A stretch of 64,000 nucleotides of DNA, taken from positions 822,262 to 886,261 of the forward strand of contig SIJG01000015.1 in NCBI GenBank assembly GCA_023374025.1, read 5' to 3'. Both the position numbers and the translations under genes were made by a program. This DNA is from Heterodera schachtii (taxonomy: Eukaryota > Nematoda > Chromadorea > Rhabditida > Heteroderidae). Of this stretch, positions 43,391 to 53,722 are shown piece after piece (position 1 is the first letter of the stretch; each line of letters starts with the position of its first letter). The notes beneath the pieces were generated by a model. The model saw only the letters and a program-made list of their open reading frames with translations. It ran no database searches and was not told where the DNA came from.

Positions 43391-44920
43391 ACCAAAGCCA
43401 AAAATCATTATATTTTCCCCACATTTTGTTAAAATATTGTTCATTTTAATATTTTCGATCAAATAAACCCTTCAAACATGATTTACAAGCTAAATTTTTG
43501 TTTGATCGTATTTGATCAGTTGGAAATTAAAAAATTTTTAAATTGGCGCCTTTCGTTTCGAAACTTCATTTTTTTACAATAGGGCGCACTTTTGGTCAAA
43601 TTGATGATATATGTTACGGGACATTTGTAAAGATTTTGTGCAAAATGACAAAATAGGCGAAAATAAATTTTCATGAAATTTGCTTCCATAGATTCAAAAA
43701 ACAATTATTCCGTTAAAAATGTTTTCACCATGCCCTCTCAAAAACTGTATAAATATGAAATCAAATTATGAACATTTCAATGCCCTGAGGTAGGATTTAA
43801 CCGTCCAATAACTGAAAATGAAACCACTGATTTATAAGCTTAACCAAAAAGATTATCATCGCGGCTTTTCTGCTCCTGGCCAATCGCGACCAAATTTTAC
43901 CAAAACCTACCCGCCAAACAGAGAAATAAAAAAGCGAAAATTACACACCTAAGGACCCAATTTTTGGGAAAATAAATACATTCTTAAAAACAAAAAATTT
44001 TGAGCTTTTTATAAAAAGTTTGAAAATCAAAAATTTTTGCAATTGTCTAAAACAAAACTCTCAAACTCGCTTTAGCCATTGTTTTGATATTTTTAAAATA
44101 AATTCTGATTTTTTACACATTTTTTGGCATTTTTTGAGTGTTCAAAGCCATTTTTGGCATTTATTAAGGCATATTAGTGCATTATTTTGGGGAAATGGAC
44201 AAAATAAGTGAAAATTTTTTTCTTAATCAAAACAAAAAATCTTTTCACACATTTCAAAAGTTCAACCTTAAATCTCACATTTAATTTTTGTCATTGGTTT
44301 CATCGTTCATTTCTAAGAATTTGAAAATGAAGACAAAATGCAACAACAATACTTTCTTCAATTAATTACATGACGAAATTGCGTGAAAATGGGAAAAAAG
44401 CTTTTTCAATTTTGTACCTTGGCTGAATTATGGTGGGCTTTTTCAAATGCTAATTGCCAGACGGACCCATTAAAACGGTGTCGTGGCAAAACGCACAAAG
44501 GCAAAACGTAGAATTAATTGGCAAAGCGTACAATATTTAAAAAATTTATAAAAAAAATTAATGTAAAATCAAAAATTATATATACATGTAAGAGATTGTT
44601 AAAAAATATATAATATTATTTAGGGTTTTTCCGTTTTTTTTTTTGAAAAATTTCTAATGATTTTTTCAGAATTTTTTTTATTGTACATTTTGCCTTTTGT
44701 ATCTTTTGCAATGCACCCGGATAATATTTGTAGGCAAGTTTTTATGCCATAAAAAACCATCAAAATAGGCAGTAAAATGGGAAAATAGGCTCTAAAAATT
44801 TGTTGTAAGTAAATTGTTTACAACATTCTCAGCCTGTATTAGCAGATAAAGTGCCACATTATAATTTATTTTCTAATTTTATTTTAAAATTTATTATCCC
44901 CGTTACACCATTTCATCCTC
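43391..44920. repeat. Proximal part of right inverted arm, no gene
   Basis: From about 43780 the reverse complement matches the left arm (25000-26000). Landmarks are GCGGCTTTTCTGCTC, TAAGAATTTGAAAATGAAGA and GCTAATTGCCAGACGGACCC. AT-rich, no supported frame. Confidence 0.75.
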
Positions 44921-44925
44921 CCCCA

Positions 44926-46297
44926 ATGGGCTCCTCCGTCTCCGCTCCGTTCTTCTCTGTCATGGCCGTGTTGGCCAATTCGAATTTGTTCCCCCTTTTC
45001 TTCGCTTTGGCCATTGGCATTCCGTCTGCTGTGCTGTACTGCTCGCTGTTGCTGGCCATTGTCACCAATATCAAACATTTTTCTTCCGCATTTTTCATCC
45101 TCGTTATTATCCGTGCAATTTCAGTAAGAACAAAATCATAATTGACAATTAATGAATGGTCAATGATTAATTAATTGATTTTTGATTTTTCAGAGTTTGA
45201 TCAATTATGTTGTCACCTTTTTGGCCCTTCGTTTTTGCAAAATTGGCCTTTTACTGCCCATTTACCTCAAAGTTCCGCGGATTTTACTGGCATTTCTCTA
45301 TTTTATTTATTTTTACGCTTTTCATTTGGAGAATTTGTTGACCGCTTTTTTGCTACTCAATCGATTAAGCGGCATTTTGTTCCTGATTAACTACGAAAGG
45401 GTATTATTAAGCCATTTTAAAATTGTTTATCCCATTTCATTTAGTTATGGCGTGTCGGCCTGCCCTTTGTTGTCGCTTTCTCTTTGATCCTTCCGCTGCC
45501 TTTTACCGCCCCAATTTTTGGTTCCGACATTTATATCCATATCCAAAATGACAATGTCACCTTCACTATTGACTATCATAAGACCGCAACTGTATTATTT
45601 TAAATGATAATTATTTATTATTAAATTTGATTTTTTAAAATTTTCCTTTTATGAGATAAACTACAGCGAAATGGCCGCTTGTTCAGCCGTTATTTTTTTC
45701 ATTGTTTGCCTTTTGCTGAATTTGGCCACACTTTTGGCCTATAAATTGCGCAACAATTACCAACAAAATGGCCAAGATTTGGCCATTGAACGCAAAATGA
45801 CTATTTACGCGGTGGCCACTTTCTTTGGCCAACTGCTCATGGCGATACATATGGTCATTAATGAATGCTTAAAGGCTGGAAATTTGCTTTACATTTTTGT
45901 AAATTTTTAATTAAAATTTAAGCTTTTCAGTTTTTTGTCGACATAACTGCAACAAATTTTGTTGACGAGCACAACAATCGCTTTTCCTATGTCCAAGCAT
46001 GGTCCAATATCTCATTGGAGCAAAATGAGACCCTTTTTTTCGCAAATTTTAACCAAAATCCGTGGGTTAATGACCTTTCCACGGTGGTCATCCCAGCCTG
46101 GTAAAAAAACAAAGACTAAATTTTTCATTTATTTTTTTTCCATTTTCAGGTTATTGTTGTGGTGTTCGTCAAAAGTGCGCGAAATCATTGCCAAAAAATT
46201 GAAATTCTCAAACAGAAACCCCGAAAATACCATTCATATTCACCAAATTATCAGAGTTTCAGCACGGACTCAGCCAATCAATGGAATTTGCCAATGA
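44926..46297 (+). CDS. Srg-like seven-transmembrane chemoreceptor (apparently complete)
   Basis: Six exons, join(44926..45123,45194..45400,45445..45591,45656..45898,45931..46100,46150..46297), all GT..AG, give 370 residues. Hydrophobic segments in order include LFPLFFALAIGIPSAVLYC (TM1), FFILVIIRAIS (TM2), FLYFIYFYAF with NRL after it (TM3), VGLPFVVAFSLILPLPFTA (TM4), VIFFIVCLLLNLATLLAY (TM5), AVATFFGQLLMAIHMVI (TM6), and DLSTVVIPAWLLLW followed by SSKVRE (TM7). The last is typical of nematode serpentine receptors of the gamma (Srg) type, which sense chemicals in ciliated neurons. The exon 4 acceptor is shifted 3 nt relative to the left copy because the AG there has become TG. The tail after KVREII differs in frame from the fragment at 32297-32609. 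Confidence 0.72.
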
Positions 46298-46299
46298 AA

Positions 46300-47290
46300 T
46301 TCAGAGGCATTAAACAATTGTACATTTACTTGAACTTTTGAGGATCCATTTTTTCAGGATTTTCAAAATGTGGGCGTCGCCAACTGCCATATGAGAAGCA
46401 AAGTTAACGAAAAAATATATGTACAAATTTTAAAAAACATCTAAATTTATTGCCAAAATATTCTATTAAGGAATTCAAATGAAAAAATGAACTTTTTTTT
46501 TGGCTGATTCTGTCTTTATATTGATGTATGAAGAAAAGAGGGAAATCTCTCATAAAAATTGGAATAAAAATGATGAATAAATTGCGAAAAAATTGGGAAA
46601 TAATCGACTTGTGCCAAAATTCTTCCCCAATGGGGAAGAAATTCTCAGTGAGCGCCTGGGATGGGCTGGCAGGGATCAGGGTTGGGGAGGGCTTTCTGGG
46701 ATGATCTGAGACCACGATCAGCTAATTTTCCAATTCGTTTTTTACTTTGGAGGGGAACTAAATTAGGGTTACTATTTAGCTTACAATTAGTCCTTAATAT
46801 TGGAAAAATTTGCATGTCGGGGATCGAGGACCGTCGAGGTGGGCAGGTCAGTAATACGGTATTTCTAAAAACTTCTGTAACAGATTAAGTATTCTAGTAC
46901 AAAACCACATTTGTATAAGATTCTCGTTCTGAATTGTAATTTTTGAAAGGTTAAAAAGGTTTCGAAAATTTTGAAGAATTCTATATCCTTAAAAAACACA
47001 ATAATTTATATATATTATTTAGTATACTTTTTGACTTCAGAATTTCAGAATTTCATAATTAACAATTCTAATTTTTTCTTCCTTTTTTGAATTAAACGTC
47101 ATTTTATGAGATGCGTGAAATTTATTTAATAGAAATAGTCAAATTAATTAAAAATTAAAAATTAATAGGTAACAAAAATACAAAAAACAGCTATTAAAAC
47201 CAAAAAATAATATCAGACAACGCCTCAAAAAGCCCACTTCAGACTCCACTACACCACTCTCAATGACTTAACTTGCGGTGATTTCCCAAC
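46300..47290. repeat. Right-arm spacer, no gene
   Basis: The reverse complement matches 20461-21990 minus the left-arm insert at 20820-21260. It includes multi-HTH fragment U, listed separately. No frame is supported. Confidence 0.7.
46531..46615 (+). pseudogene. Multi-HTH family, fragment U
   Basis: A short piece of HTH unit 1 (KKRGK, then a degraded KKLG-NR core) with frameshifts, mirrored by fragment T at 21681-21765. Confidence 0.65.
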
Positions 47291-47292
47291 AA

Positions 47293-47672
47293 ATGGATAA
47301 CAACAGTGCCGACTCGACCACCAAACAACTTCTTCAAATCTATGTGGACCTTCTGCAGCATGTTCAGCAACAACAGGCCGTCATTTCGGAACAAAACCAT
47401 GAACTCCAACACTACAACAAAATAATGCAGCAAGCCATACAAGACAACGAACGGCGCCGAGTGTTGTGGTGCAAGGCCTGCCCGAACCGGCCGGGGACAA
47501 ACCATCGGAGCGGGTTGCCAAGAAGGCTGATGAAAACACATCCAAGTCGCAGATTGACATCACCATAAATGAACTTTTAAACCAATGTATCCGCCAAGCG
47601 CAATTCCTTGAAAAACAATGCCCCCATCTTTTAAAAAGAGAGTTCTGCAATACCTCTAACAATTTCTTCATT
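47293..47672 (+). pseudogene. Retroelement ORF1-like fragment (right)
   Basis: From ATG 47293 the frame encodes MDNNSADSTTKQLLQIYVDL, then a Gln-rich heptad-like stretch that could be coiled coil, then NERRR. The continuation VQGLPEPAGDKPSERVAKKA to CNTSNNFFI lies in another frame starting near 47457 and ends with TAA at 47673-47675. It looks like the N-terminal part of an ORF1/gag-like retroelement protein (family recollection). It is joined directly to multi-HTH remnant K. The left copy at 20053-20460 is more degraded. Confidence 0.45.
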
Positions 47673-47675
47673 TAA

Positions 47676-47825
47676 ATTTAGAAGATTCAATTGGCAATGA
47701 TCAGAACAAAGAACAGTTCAATAAGCAGCAAAAATGCGTGTCTAAGAATGGAACACAGAAGCAATTCGCAAAAGAGTTGGGCATTAACCAAAAAACATTA
47801 TATCGTTGGAAAAAAGAATATATTT
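47676..47825 (+). pseudogene. Multi-HTH family, copy K (internal deletion)
   Basis: The mirror of copy C. The linker (LEDSIGNDQN), then QQKC fused straight to NGTQKQFAKELGINQKTLYR WKKE. HTH unit 1, leader and exon 2 are all missing. The reading frame through the fusion differs on its two sides. It is followed after 29 bp by foldback element 1. Confidence 0.8.
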
Positions 47826-47854
47826 TAATTTAATTTTTAATATTAATTAATTAT

Positions 47855-48526
47855 GGTGCTGTTAGTTTTCGACAGTGGTGATCTCGACAGTGTTGGTTTC
47901 GACAGTGATTGATTTCGACAGTAAAGCTTATTTAAAAAAAATTATTCTATATTGCATAAGTCTCATAACTTTTAGAATTAAAATGATAAGAACATGGCTC
48001 TTATACAGGGTTACCCTTGAAAATTTCCCGAAATAAGAACGTCGCTGGTCAAAATAAGACTTTAGGGTAAAAAATAAGTACTTTTTTTAAACATGCTTCT
48101 AAAACTTTAATAAGGACAAAGGGTAACCGTGCTCTTATACATTGCAGAGGGGTTCGAGATTTTGAATTCTTGCTTAAGAGCCTGCAGATTTGAATTTTGG
48201 CACTCAAACCCGGCATTAGTTAGCAGATTTTACCACACGATTCGAGAATCTTATAAAAGAAATTTGTTGTATTTTTGACTACATTCCAGCAGGAGACATT
48301 TGTATAGAAAAAGTGAAAGGATAAATTTTTGGCAAAAAAATCATACAAGTCTTTTATTTTTTATTACTTATTCAATTATAAATTTTGTATATGCAAATTG
48401 TATGTTAATATTAATTCATGTGTTCAATAAATCACTTAGAACATTAATTAAAAAGTACTGTCGAAATCAACTACTGTCGAAACCAATCACTGTCGAAATC
48501 AATCACTGTCGAAAACACCTGGTACG
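47855..48526. mobile_element. Foldback/MULE-like element 1 (TTTCGACAGT arrays)
   Basis: A 672-bp element flanked by the 9-bp direct repeat ATTAATTAT (47846-47854 and 48527-48535). Each end carries four units of a TTTCGACAGTGATTG-type motif, in inverted orientation at the two ends. The left arm lacks the insertion and shows an uninterrupted TATTAATTCATTATCACTAA, close to the expected empty site, so it inserted in the right arm after the duplication. No transposase is encoded. Confidence 0.88.
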
Positions 48527-48546
48527 ATTAATTATCACTAAATTGA

Positions 48547-49558
48547 CGGACCGGGTCAGTTTAGTACGGCCGGTTTAGTACGGCCGGTTTAGTACGGCCG
48601 TTTTAGTACGGCCGGTTTAGTACGAGGGGTCGGTTTAGTACGAGGGTCAGTTTAGTACGGCAAGCTGTTTTTGTCCAAAATAGATTCTACTGATTTTTTT
48701 TCGAAAAAAGTTTAAAATTAATAACACAATCTTACGGTTGTTTAAACGTAGAGTTAAATATGTACTAGTTTCTGTTTGGACTTAGACCTGAATACCGGCT
48801 TAGCTGGGTCCGAAATAACAAGAGTCCCGTCTAATTATGTTCAAACTAATAAACTTTTGTGTTTGAACAGACCGAGCCTTGTAATCTAATGATAAAAAAT
48901 ACATATGTATGACATTGATATAGAATGAATGGTAATTACTAAGTGCCCAAACTTCCGCCCCCCAAAATAATAACTAAGGATTGAAAAATTACGGTGCATT
49001 TCATAATTTCGAGAAATGCCAACGAGCAAATGGTTAATGTTATCGGGACTAACATTGACATTGGCATGGTAATTGTGGTCATTTTAGTGAGCAGGGTTAT
49101 TGTTGATGGCATTGTAGCCCTGCAATTAAGTCGAAGAATTCTCGCAAATTGAATTTTGCTCACATCGAATTGTGTTGATGAAGCGGAAGATAGTTGAATA
49201 TGAACAAGTATAAGCCAGTTGAAGCCTTCTATGGAAAAAAAACTTGAAAAAATAAGCTTTTACTTTGCCTGAAGAATATAAACTTGACTGAACAAAGGCG
49301 GCGCCAAACTGAAAGTTTTGGTTTGTTTTTATTTCCTAATTGGGATTTTCCATTTGTATTGTAGCTAAACATAGATATTATAAGTTTTTTCTTTATAATT
49401 GACAAAAAAAAAACATTTGTAACAGTTATGGACAAAAACAGCTTGCCGTACTAAACCGACCCTCGTACTAAACCGGCCGTACTAAACCGACCCTCGTACT
49501 AAAACAGCCGTACTAAAACGGCCGTACTAAACCGGCCGTACTAAACCGACCCCGACCC
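48547..49558. mobile_element. Foldback/MULE-like element 2 (GTTTAGTACGGCCG arrays)
   Basis: A 1,012-bp element flanked by the 9-bp direct repeat CTAAATTGA (48538-48546 and 49559-49567). Each terminal inverted repeat has about seven units of GTTTAGTACGGCCG or GTTTAGTACGAGGGTCG, followed by CAAGCTGTTTTTGTCCA. The empty site survives in the left arm (CACTAAATTGAATATTTT). Internal frames are short, and none looks like a transposase. It sits only 20 bp from element 1. Confidence 0.9.
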
Positions 49559-49594
49559 CTAAATTGAATATTTTATTTCTTACATGATTTTTCT

Positions 49595-49700
49595 ATTCTA
49601 CTGATGATGTTGTTTTTCATTATAAAATGGCAAATTATTGGCCTTTCTTTTTTATATTTTACGTAAAATCAAATAATATTCGTTAAAAATTCGTTATTAA
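49595..49700 (+). promoter_or_regulatory. Class-I upstream module of copy L
   Basis: TCTACTGATGATG, AAATGGCAAATTATTGGCC and TTACGTAAAATCAAATAATA in the plus sense, 70-170 bp before the ATG, as for copy B. Element 2 inserted just upstream of it. Confidence 0.45.
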
Positions 49701-49765
49701 TGCTTTTTTAAAAAAATATTTAAATGATTTGAAATCTAAAAATTAATTTTTATTAAATTTTTAAG

Positions 49766-50519
49766 ATGACATTTGTTATTTTAATTTTTGTGTTATATTG
49801 TTAATTGATTCAACTGATAAAGTTTTGTCTTTTAATAATTTGTGTGAAAAGAAAACAAATGCCGACTTTTGCTAAAATATTTGGCCAAGGATGGGAAATT
49901 GATCAAAACTTAAATTTTCAAAATGAATTAAATTTGGAGGATTTAATTGGCAATGATCAGAATAATCAGAACAACGATACATTCAATGATCAGCAAAAAT
50001 GTGAAATTATTCATAAATTTCACGCAATTAAAAAAGGAATTAAAAAAAGAGGGAAATATTCGCCCAAAATTTGGAGTAAAATTGAGCAAAAAATTGCAGC
50101 AAAATTTGGAATTAGCCGAAGCAAAATTTACAAATGGAAAAAAGAATTCGGAATTAATGAAAAGAATTATTATGAAATGAAAAAGCAGGAATTTATTGCA
50201 CGAATTGAAGAATTTAAAAGAAAATCCAAAAAAGGAAAACAGAAGCAATTTGCGGAAGAGTTGGGCATTAGTAAAGACAAATTCCGAAAATGGAAAAAGG
50301 AATTTGGAATAAAATTTAGCAACGGTAAATTTTAATTTTAATTTACCATTAATTATATTATCCTTTTTAGGAATTCATTCGAATGAACAAAAAATGACCA
50401 AGATGAATGAACATTATAAAATAAAGAAAGAAAATCCTTCGTTGAGTGATAAAGAAATTGCTGGATCTTTGAAAATCTCATTAGCAACTCTAAATAGATA
50501 GAAACAAACGCTTTTATAA
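49766..50519 (+). pseudogene. Multi-HTH family, copy L (leader frameshift, nonsense in exon 2)
   Basis: The mirror of intact copy B. From ATG 49766 the leader reads MTFVILIFVLYC and then TAA, because of a net 1-bp loss near 49797. Downstream the normal frame is open from about 49805, with first ATG at 49859, through FAKIFGQGW, HTH 1 (AKFGISRSKIYKWKK) and HTH 2 (AEELGISKDKFRKWKK) to the donor at 50324. After a 46-bp intron, exon 2 (50371-50519) has TAG for the conserved Trp of HTH 3. It is most likely a pseudogene; a leaderless two-HTH protein from 49859 is conceivable. Confidence 0.85.
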
Positions 50520-51050
50520 ATTTTTCTTATTTTATTATTAGCCTATGAATTATTGGGCTTTATTTGCTTTTCCCCTTTTATCTGTGCCTTTTCCATTTAA
50601 TTACCATTTTTCAATTTCCCAAATTGTTGCTAATTTTCTTGTGTCCACTCCAAATTGTTGTCGTCATGCACCCCATCCCTTTTACTTTCTTTTCATTTAT
50701 GTCAATAAACCAATTTTCAGAGAGATTTTACTTCTTTCCGGCTTATTTTTTCTATGATTTACGAGAAAAATGGTCGAAGTCAACTAAACTTGGGACACGA
50801 TGTTCAGCATGGCATTCAATTTACATCCGAATACTCCGAAACTTTGGCCGCCAAAATTTCACTAATAACCGGGCTTTCTTCAAAAAATCGCATCTTTTCC
50901 TATTCATTTGTTGCTTTATAGAAGAATTTCCTCATTTCGGTTCAGTGTTCATAACTTACGGCTCCAACAATTAAATTTCCAATAAATTTTTCTATTAGCT
51001 TTTATCACCGAATTACCTTTCGATTCATTCCTTTTCAGATAAAAAATTTC
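50520..51050. other. 3' flank of L and mirrored spacer, no gene
   Basis: 50520-50600 is a family 3' flank (mirror of 18797-18870). 50930-51030 mirrors 42362-42440, sharing GTTCATAACTTACGGCTCCA and GCTTTTATCACCGAA. A 136-codon frame at 50564-50974 is AT-biased with no recognisable feature. Confidence 0.6.
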
Positions 51051-51055
51051 TTTAT

Positions 51056-51175
51056 ATATGCATTATTATAAAATGAAGAAAGCAAATCCATCTTTGAGTG
51101 ATAAAGAAATTGCTGAATTTTTGAAAATCTCATTAAGAACTCTAAAAAGATGGAAACAAAACATTTTTATAAATT
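51056..51175 (+). pseudogene. Multi-HTH family, exon-2 remnant M
   Basis: Encodes KMKKANPSLSDKEIAEFLKI and RTLKRWK, then shifts frame through an extra A. It lacks its splice acceptor and exon 1. Mirrors remnant J. Confidence 0.8.
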
Positions 51176-52743
51176 TTCTTCTTTTTGCTATTAGCCTATG
51201 AAATATTGTGCTTTCATTATTTTTTCGCCTTTTTATCTGTTCGAATTTTCCTTTTAATTGGCATTTTTAATTTCCGCAAATTGTTTTTTGGTTGGTTTTA
51301 TATTTTGAAATTTTGCTTCGGCACCCTTTCTTCTGTCTCTTTTTTTGCTCCTAAGTTTGGCCAAAAGAAAATGTAAATTATTTAAATTCGTTGCATTTCT
51401 GTAATTTGCAACAGAAATTTAAATTATTTTTTAAATTTTTAGCAGTGTTTTCATTGTTTTTATTTCAAAGAAATGTTCTGCTGATTTGGGTGTAGTGCAC
51501 TATTTTCATAAATTACTGAAAAAATTTGTAAATTTTGGTTATTTTTTGACAAATTTTGTTAACAGATTTTCTAACAAATTTCCAAAATTTTTCCCGGCGA
51601 CGGGCACCGCCGGACCCCCACTGTTTTCCAAAGTTTTTTAGAAGAAAAGTTCTGTAAAAAAAGTCTCGTGCTTTTGATGTGTTTATTTTTTTTTCTAAAA
51701 TTGTTAAAATCCATAATGGACGGCAAAAAATATTAATAATTAAATATATTTTTGATCGCATAAATTGTAAAATAATCGCTTCGTTTAAGCAATTTCGCAA
51801 AATGTTCTTATTTTTGACTCTAAAATCTTATTGTTTGGACTGGCCATGGTTTATAGTGTTCCACTTGGTTTTGGGCTTCTGAGATGAATTTTATATAACT
51901 ACACCCCTAAAAATTGGAAAAATTTTCTCAAAAATTCATCCCCAAAATTTATTCTTTTTTTTCATGAAAATTTTTACTTGAAAATTTTAATATTACCTAA
52001 AAAATATTTGAAATATTTAAATTATTCGTTTATACAGAAGTAGACCAAAATTTAGCCTTTTGGTTTGCTTATTTTTACTGCAAGAAAATTGTAATAAAGT
52101 TTTTGTTTTTTTTTACTTATTCTGTACTTATTTCGGCATTTTTGCACCTATTTAAATACCATTTCGCGCTTTTTCCTGCTTAAAGTTAGCAGCCCTACTT
52201 ATTTGGTTCAATTTTTATAATAATTTGAATCTTTTGAACAGTTTCATTTTCTTCCATTTTTCATTTTCCCATTCTTTGGTCAAATATTTTTCATCAAAAA
52301 TTGGCCAAAGTTTTTTCTTTTTATTTTACGCAAAATATTAAAAGAAGATTTTATAGGTTCAATTATTTATATATATTAAAAAATTAAAAAATAAAGCACG
52401 TTTTCCTAGAAAACAATATTATTACAATAAATAATTATTTTTATTGAAAAAAAATGCAAAAAAAAAAAAAAACGGAAAATTTTGCAAAAATCAATCTTTC
52501 AACAGAAAAGAAAAATATCAGATTTTATAAAAGATTTTTTTGATAATTGTTCAAATAATATTAAATAAGAATTATATAAAATAATATTTACTGGCCCTCT
52601 TTGATTTTTAAGTAAATTTTGCATTTATTTAATTTGAATGCTCAGAGTTTTATTGCATCATAATTTCATTAGAATCAGAAAAACTAAGAGAATAATTATT
52701 ATTTATTTATTTAATATTACAAATAAAAAATATAATTAATATA
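51176..52743. repeat. Mirrored spacer and class-II upstream flank
   Basis: 51180-51990 mirrors 41460-42290. 52277-52743 is the class-II upstream flank of copy N and matches 18380-18797 directly. Between them (about 51990-52200) the AT-rich sequence shows nothing. No gene. Confidence 0.75.
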
Positions 52744-52976
52744 ATGGAATTTTATTATATAATTTCTTTGCTATTATTATTCATAATCAGCTCAACTGAC
52801 AAAAACTTTCTCAGTTAATGAATGGTGTAAAAAGAATTGGAAAATTCGGCCGACTTTTGCTGAAATATTTGGCCAAGGATGGGAAAGTGATCAAAATTCA
52901 AATTGGCAAAATGATCAAAATGAATTAAATTTTGAAGATTCAATTGGCAATGATCAGATTAACGAACAAAACTGAG
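52744..52976 (+). pseudogene. Multi-HTH family, copy N (frameshifted, truncated)
   Basis: A class-II leader MEFYYIISLLLLFIISST, then an extra A that shifts frame in the DKTFSV region. FAEIFGQGWESDQNSNWQND continues in the other frame. The copy ends abruptly at ATTAACGAACAAAACTGA, where a dispersed repeat (52977-53345) begins. Both HTH units and exon 2 are missing. Confidence 0.85.
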
Positions 52977-53345
52977 TGATCTGGTGATAAGAAAAGGTAC
53001 AATTAGTTCTCGCCTGAGGGGAGAAAATGTGAAAAATAGGGGGGGGGGGGGGGGAGCCATTTGGAAAAATGAATGAATGGGAGAAAAAACGAACGAACAA
53101 ATGAAATGTCCAAATGGCAGTTTTCAACAAAAAGTTTTTAAATGATTGTTAATATACACCGCTATGGAGTGTATTGAACGTGAGCAAAGAATGAAAGAGC
53201 CCACGAGAATAAGGATTTACTAATCGGGACCAAATCCCGAGTACGAGTATTGAAAAAGCCGGGCGTCCGGGTCTGGACCCTGCGGGCACCCAGTCAGGCC
53301 CATCAAACCCTACTTCCAGATACATTTTAGGTTAGTCCCGGTTTT
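52977..53345 (+). repeat. Dispersed repeat, copy 1 (copy 2 at 61865-62085)
   Basis: Shared landmarks are GATAAGAAAAGGTACAATT, GAGCAAAGAATGAA, CGGGTCTGGACCC, GCGGGCACC/GTCGGGCACC and CCCTACTTC followed by CAGATACAT. Copy 1 contains an extra 16-base G run (53039-53054) and a different middle. Noncoding; no known RNA recognised. Confidence 0.75.
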
Positions 53346-53464
53346 TTTTTTTTTTGATTTTTGGATATTCTAAGGAAGGAAAAATGTAGAAAAATGTATA
53401 TTTAATGTAAAGTGAAGAAGCAAATTTAATTGACAACATTTAATATTCCCAATTTTTAAAAAAA

Positions 53465-53560
53465 TATTCTACTGATGATGATGATGTTTTTCATTATAAA
53501 ATGGCAAATGATTGGCATTTCCTTTTTTCATACTTTCATAAAATCAAATGTTTTACAAAA
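53465..53560 (+). promoter_or_regulatory. Class-I upstream module of copy O
   Basis: TCTACTGATGATGATG, AAATGGCAAATGATTGGCAT, TTTCC and ATAAAATCAAATG, in the same order as the other class-I copies. The distance to the ATG is larger (about 165 bp) because of an AT insertion. Confidence 0.4.
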
Positions 53561-53722
53561 ATAAATTATTATAAATAATAAAAAAATTCAGCCTATGATT
53601 TAATAATATGTTTGCGTAAATGAACAAATGACAATTAAAATTTTATTAAAAATTCCTTGTTTCATGCTTTTAATAAAAAAATGAAAATAATTAAAAATCT
53701 GAAAAATAGAGATTTTTTAGGG

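Noticed and set aside
48939..49163. Transposase frame inside foldback element 2
   Set aside because: The 74-codon frame is simple AT/TAC-rich sequence with no catalytic motif.
52977..53345. snRNA or spliced-leader RNA gene
   Set aside because: No Sm site, no known U-RNA or SL start sequence. The two copies differ too much in the middle.
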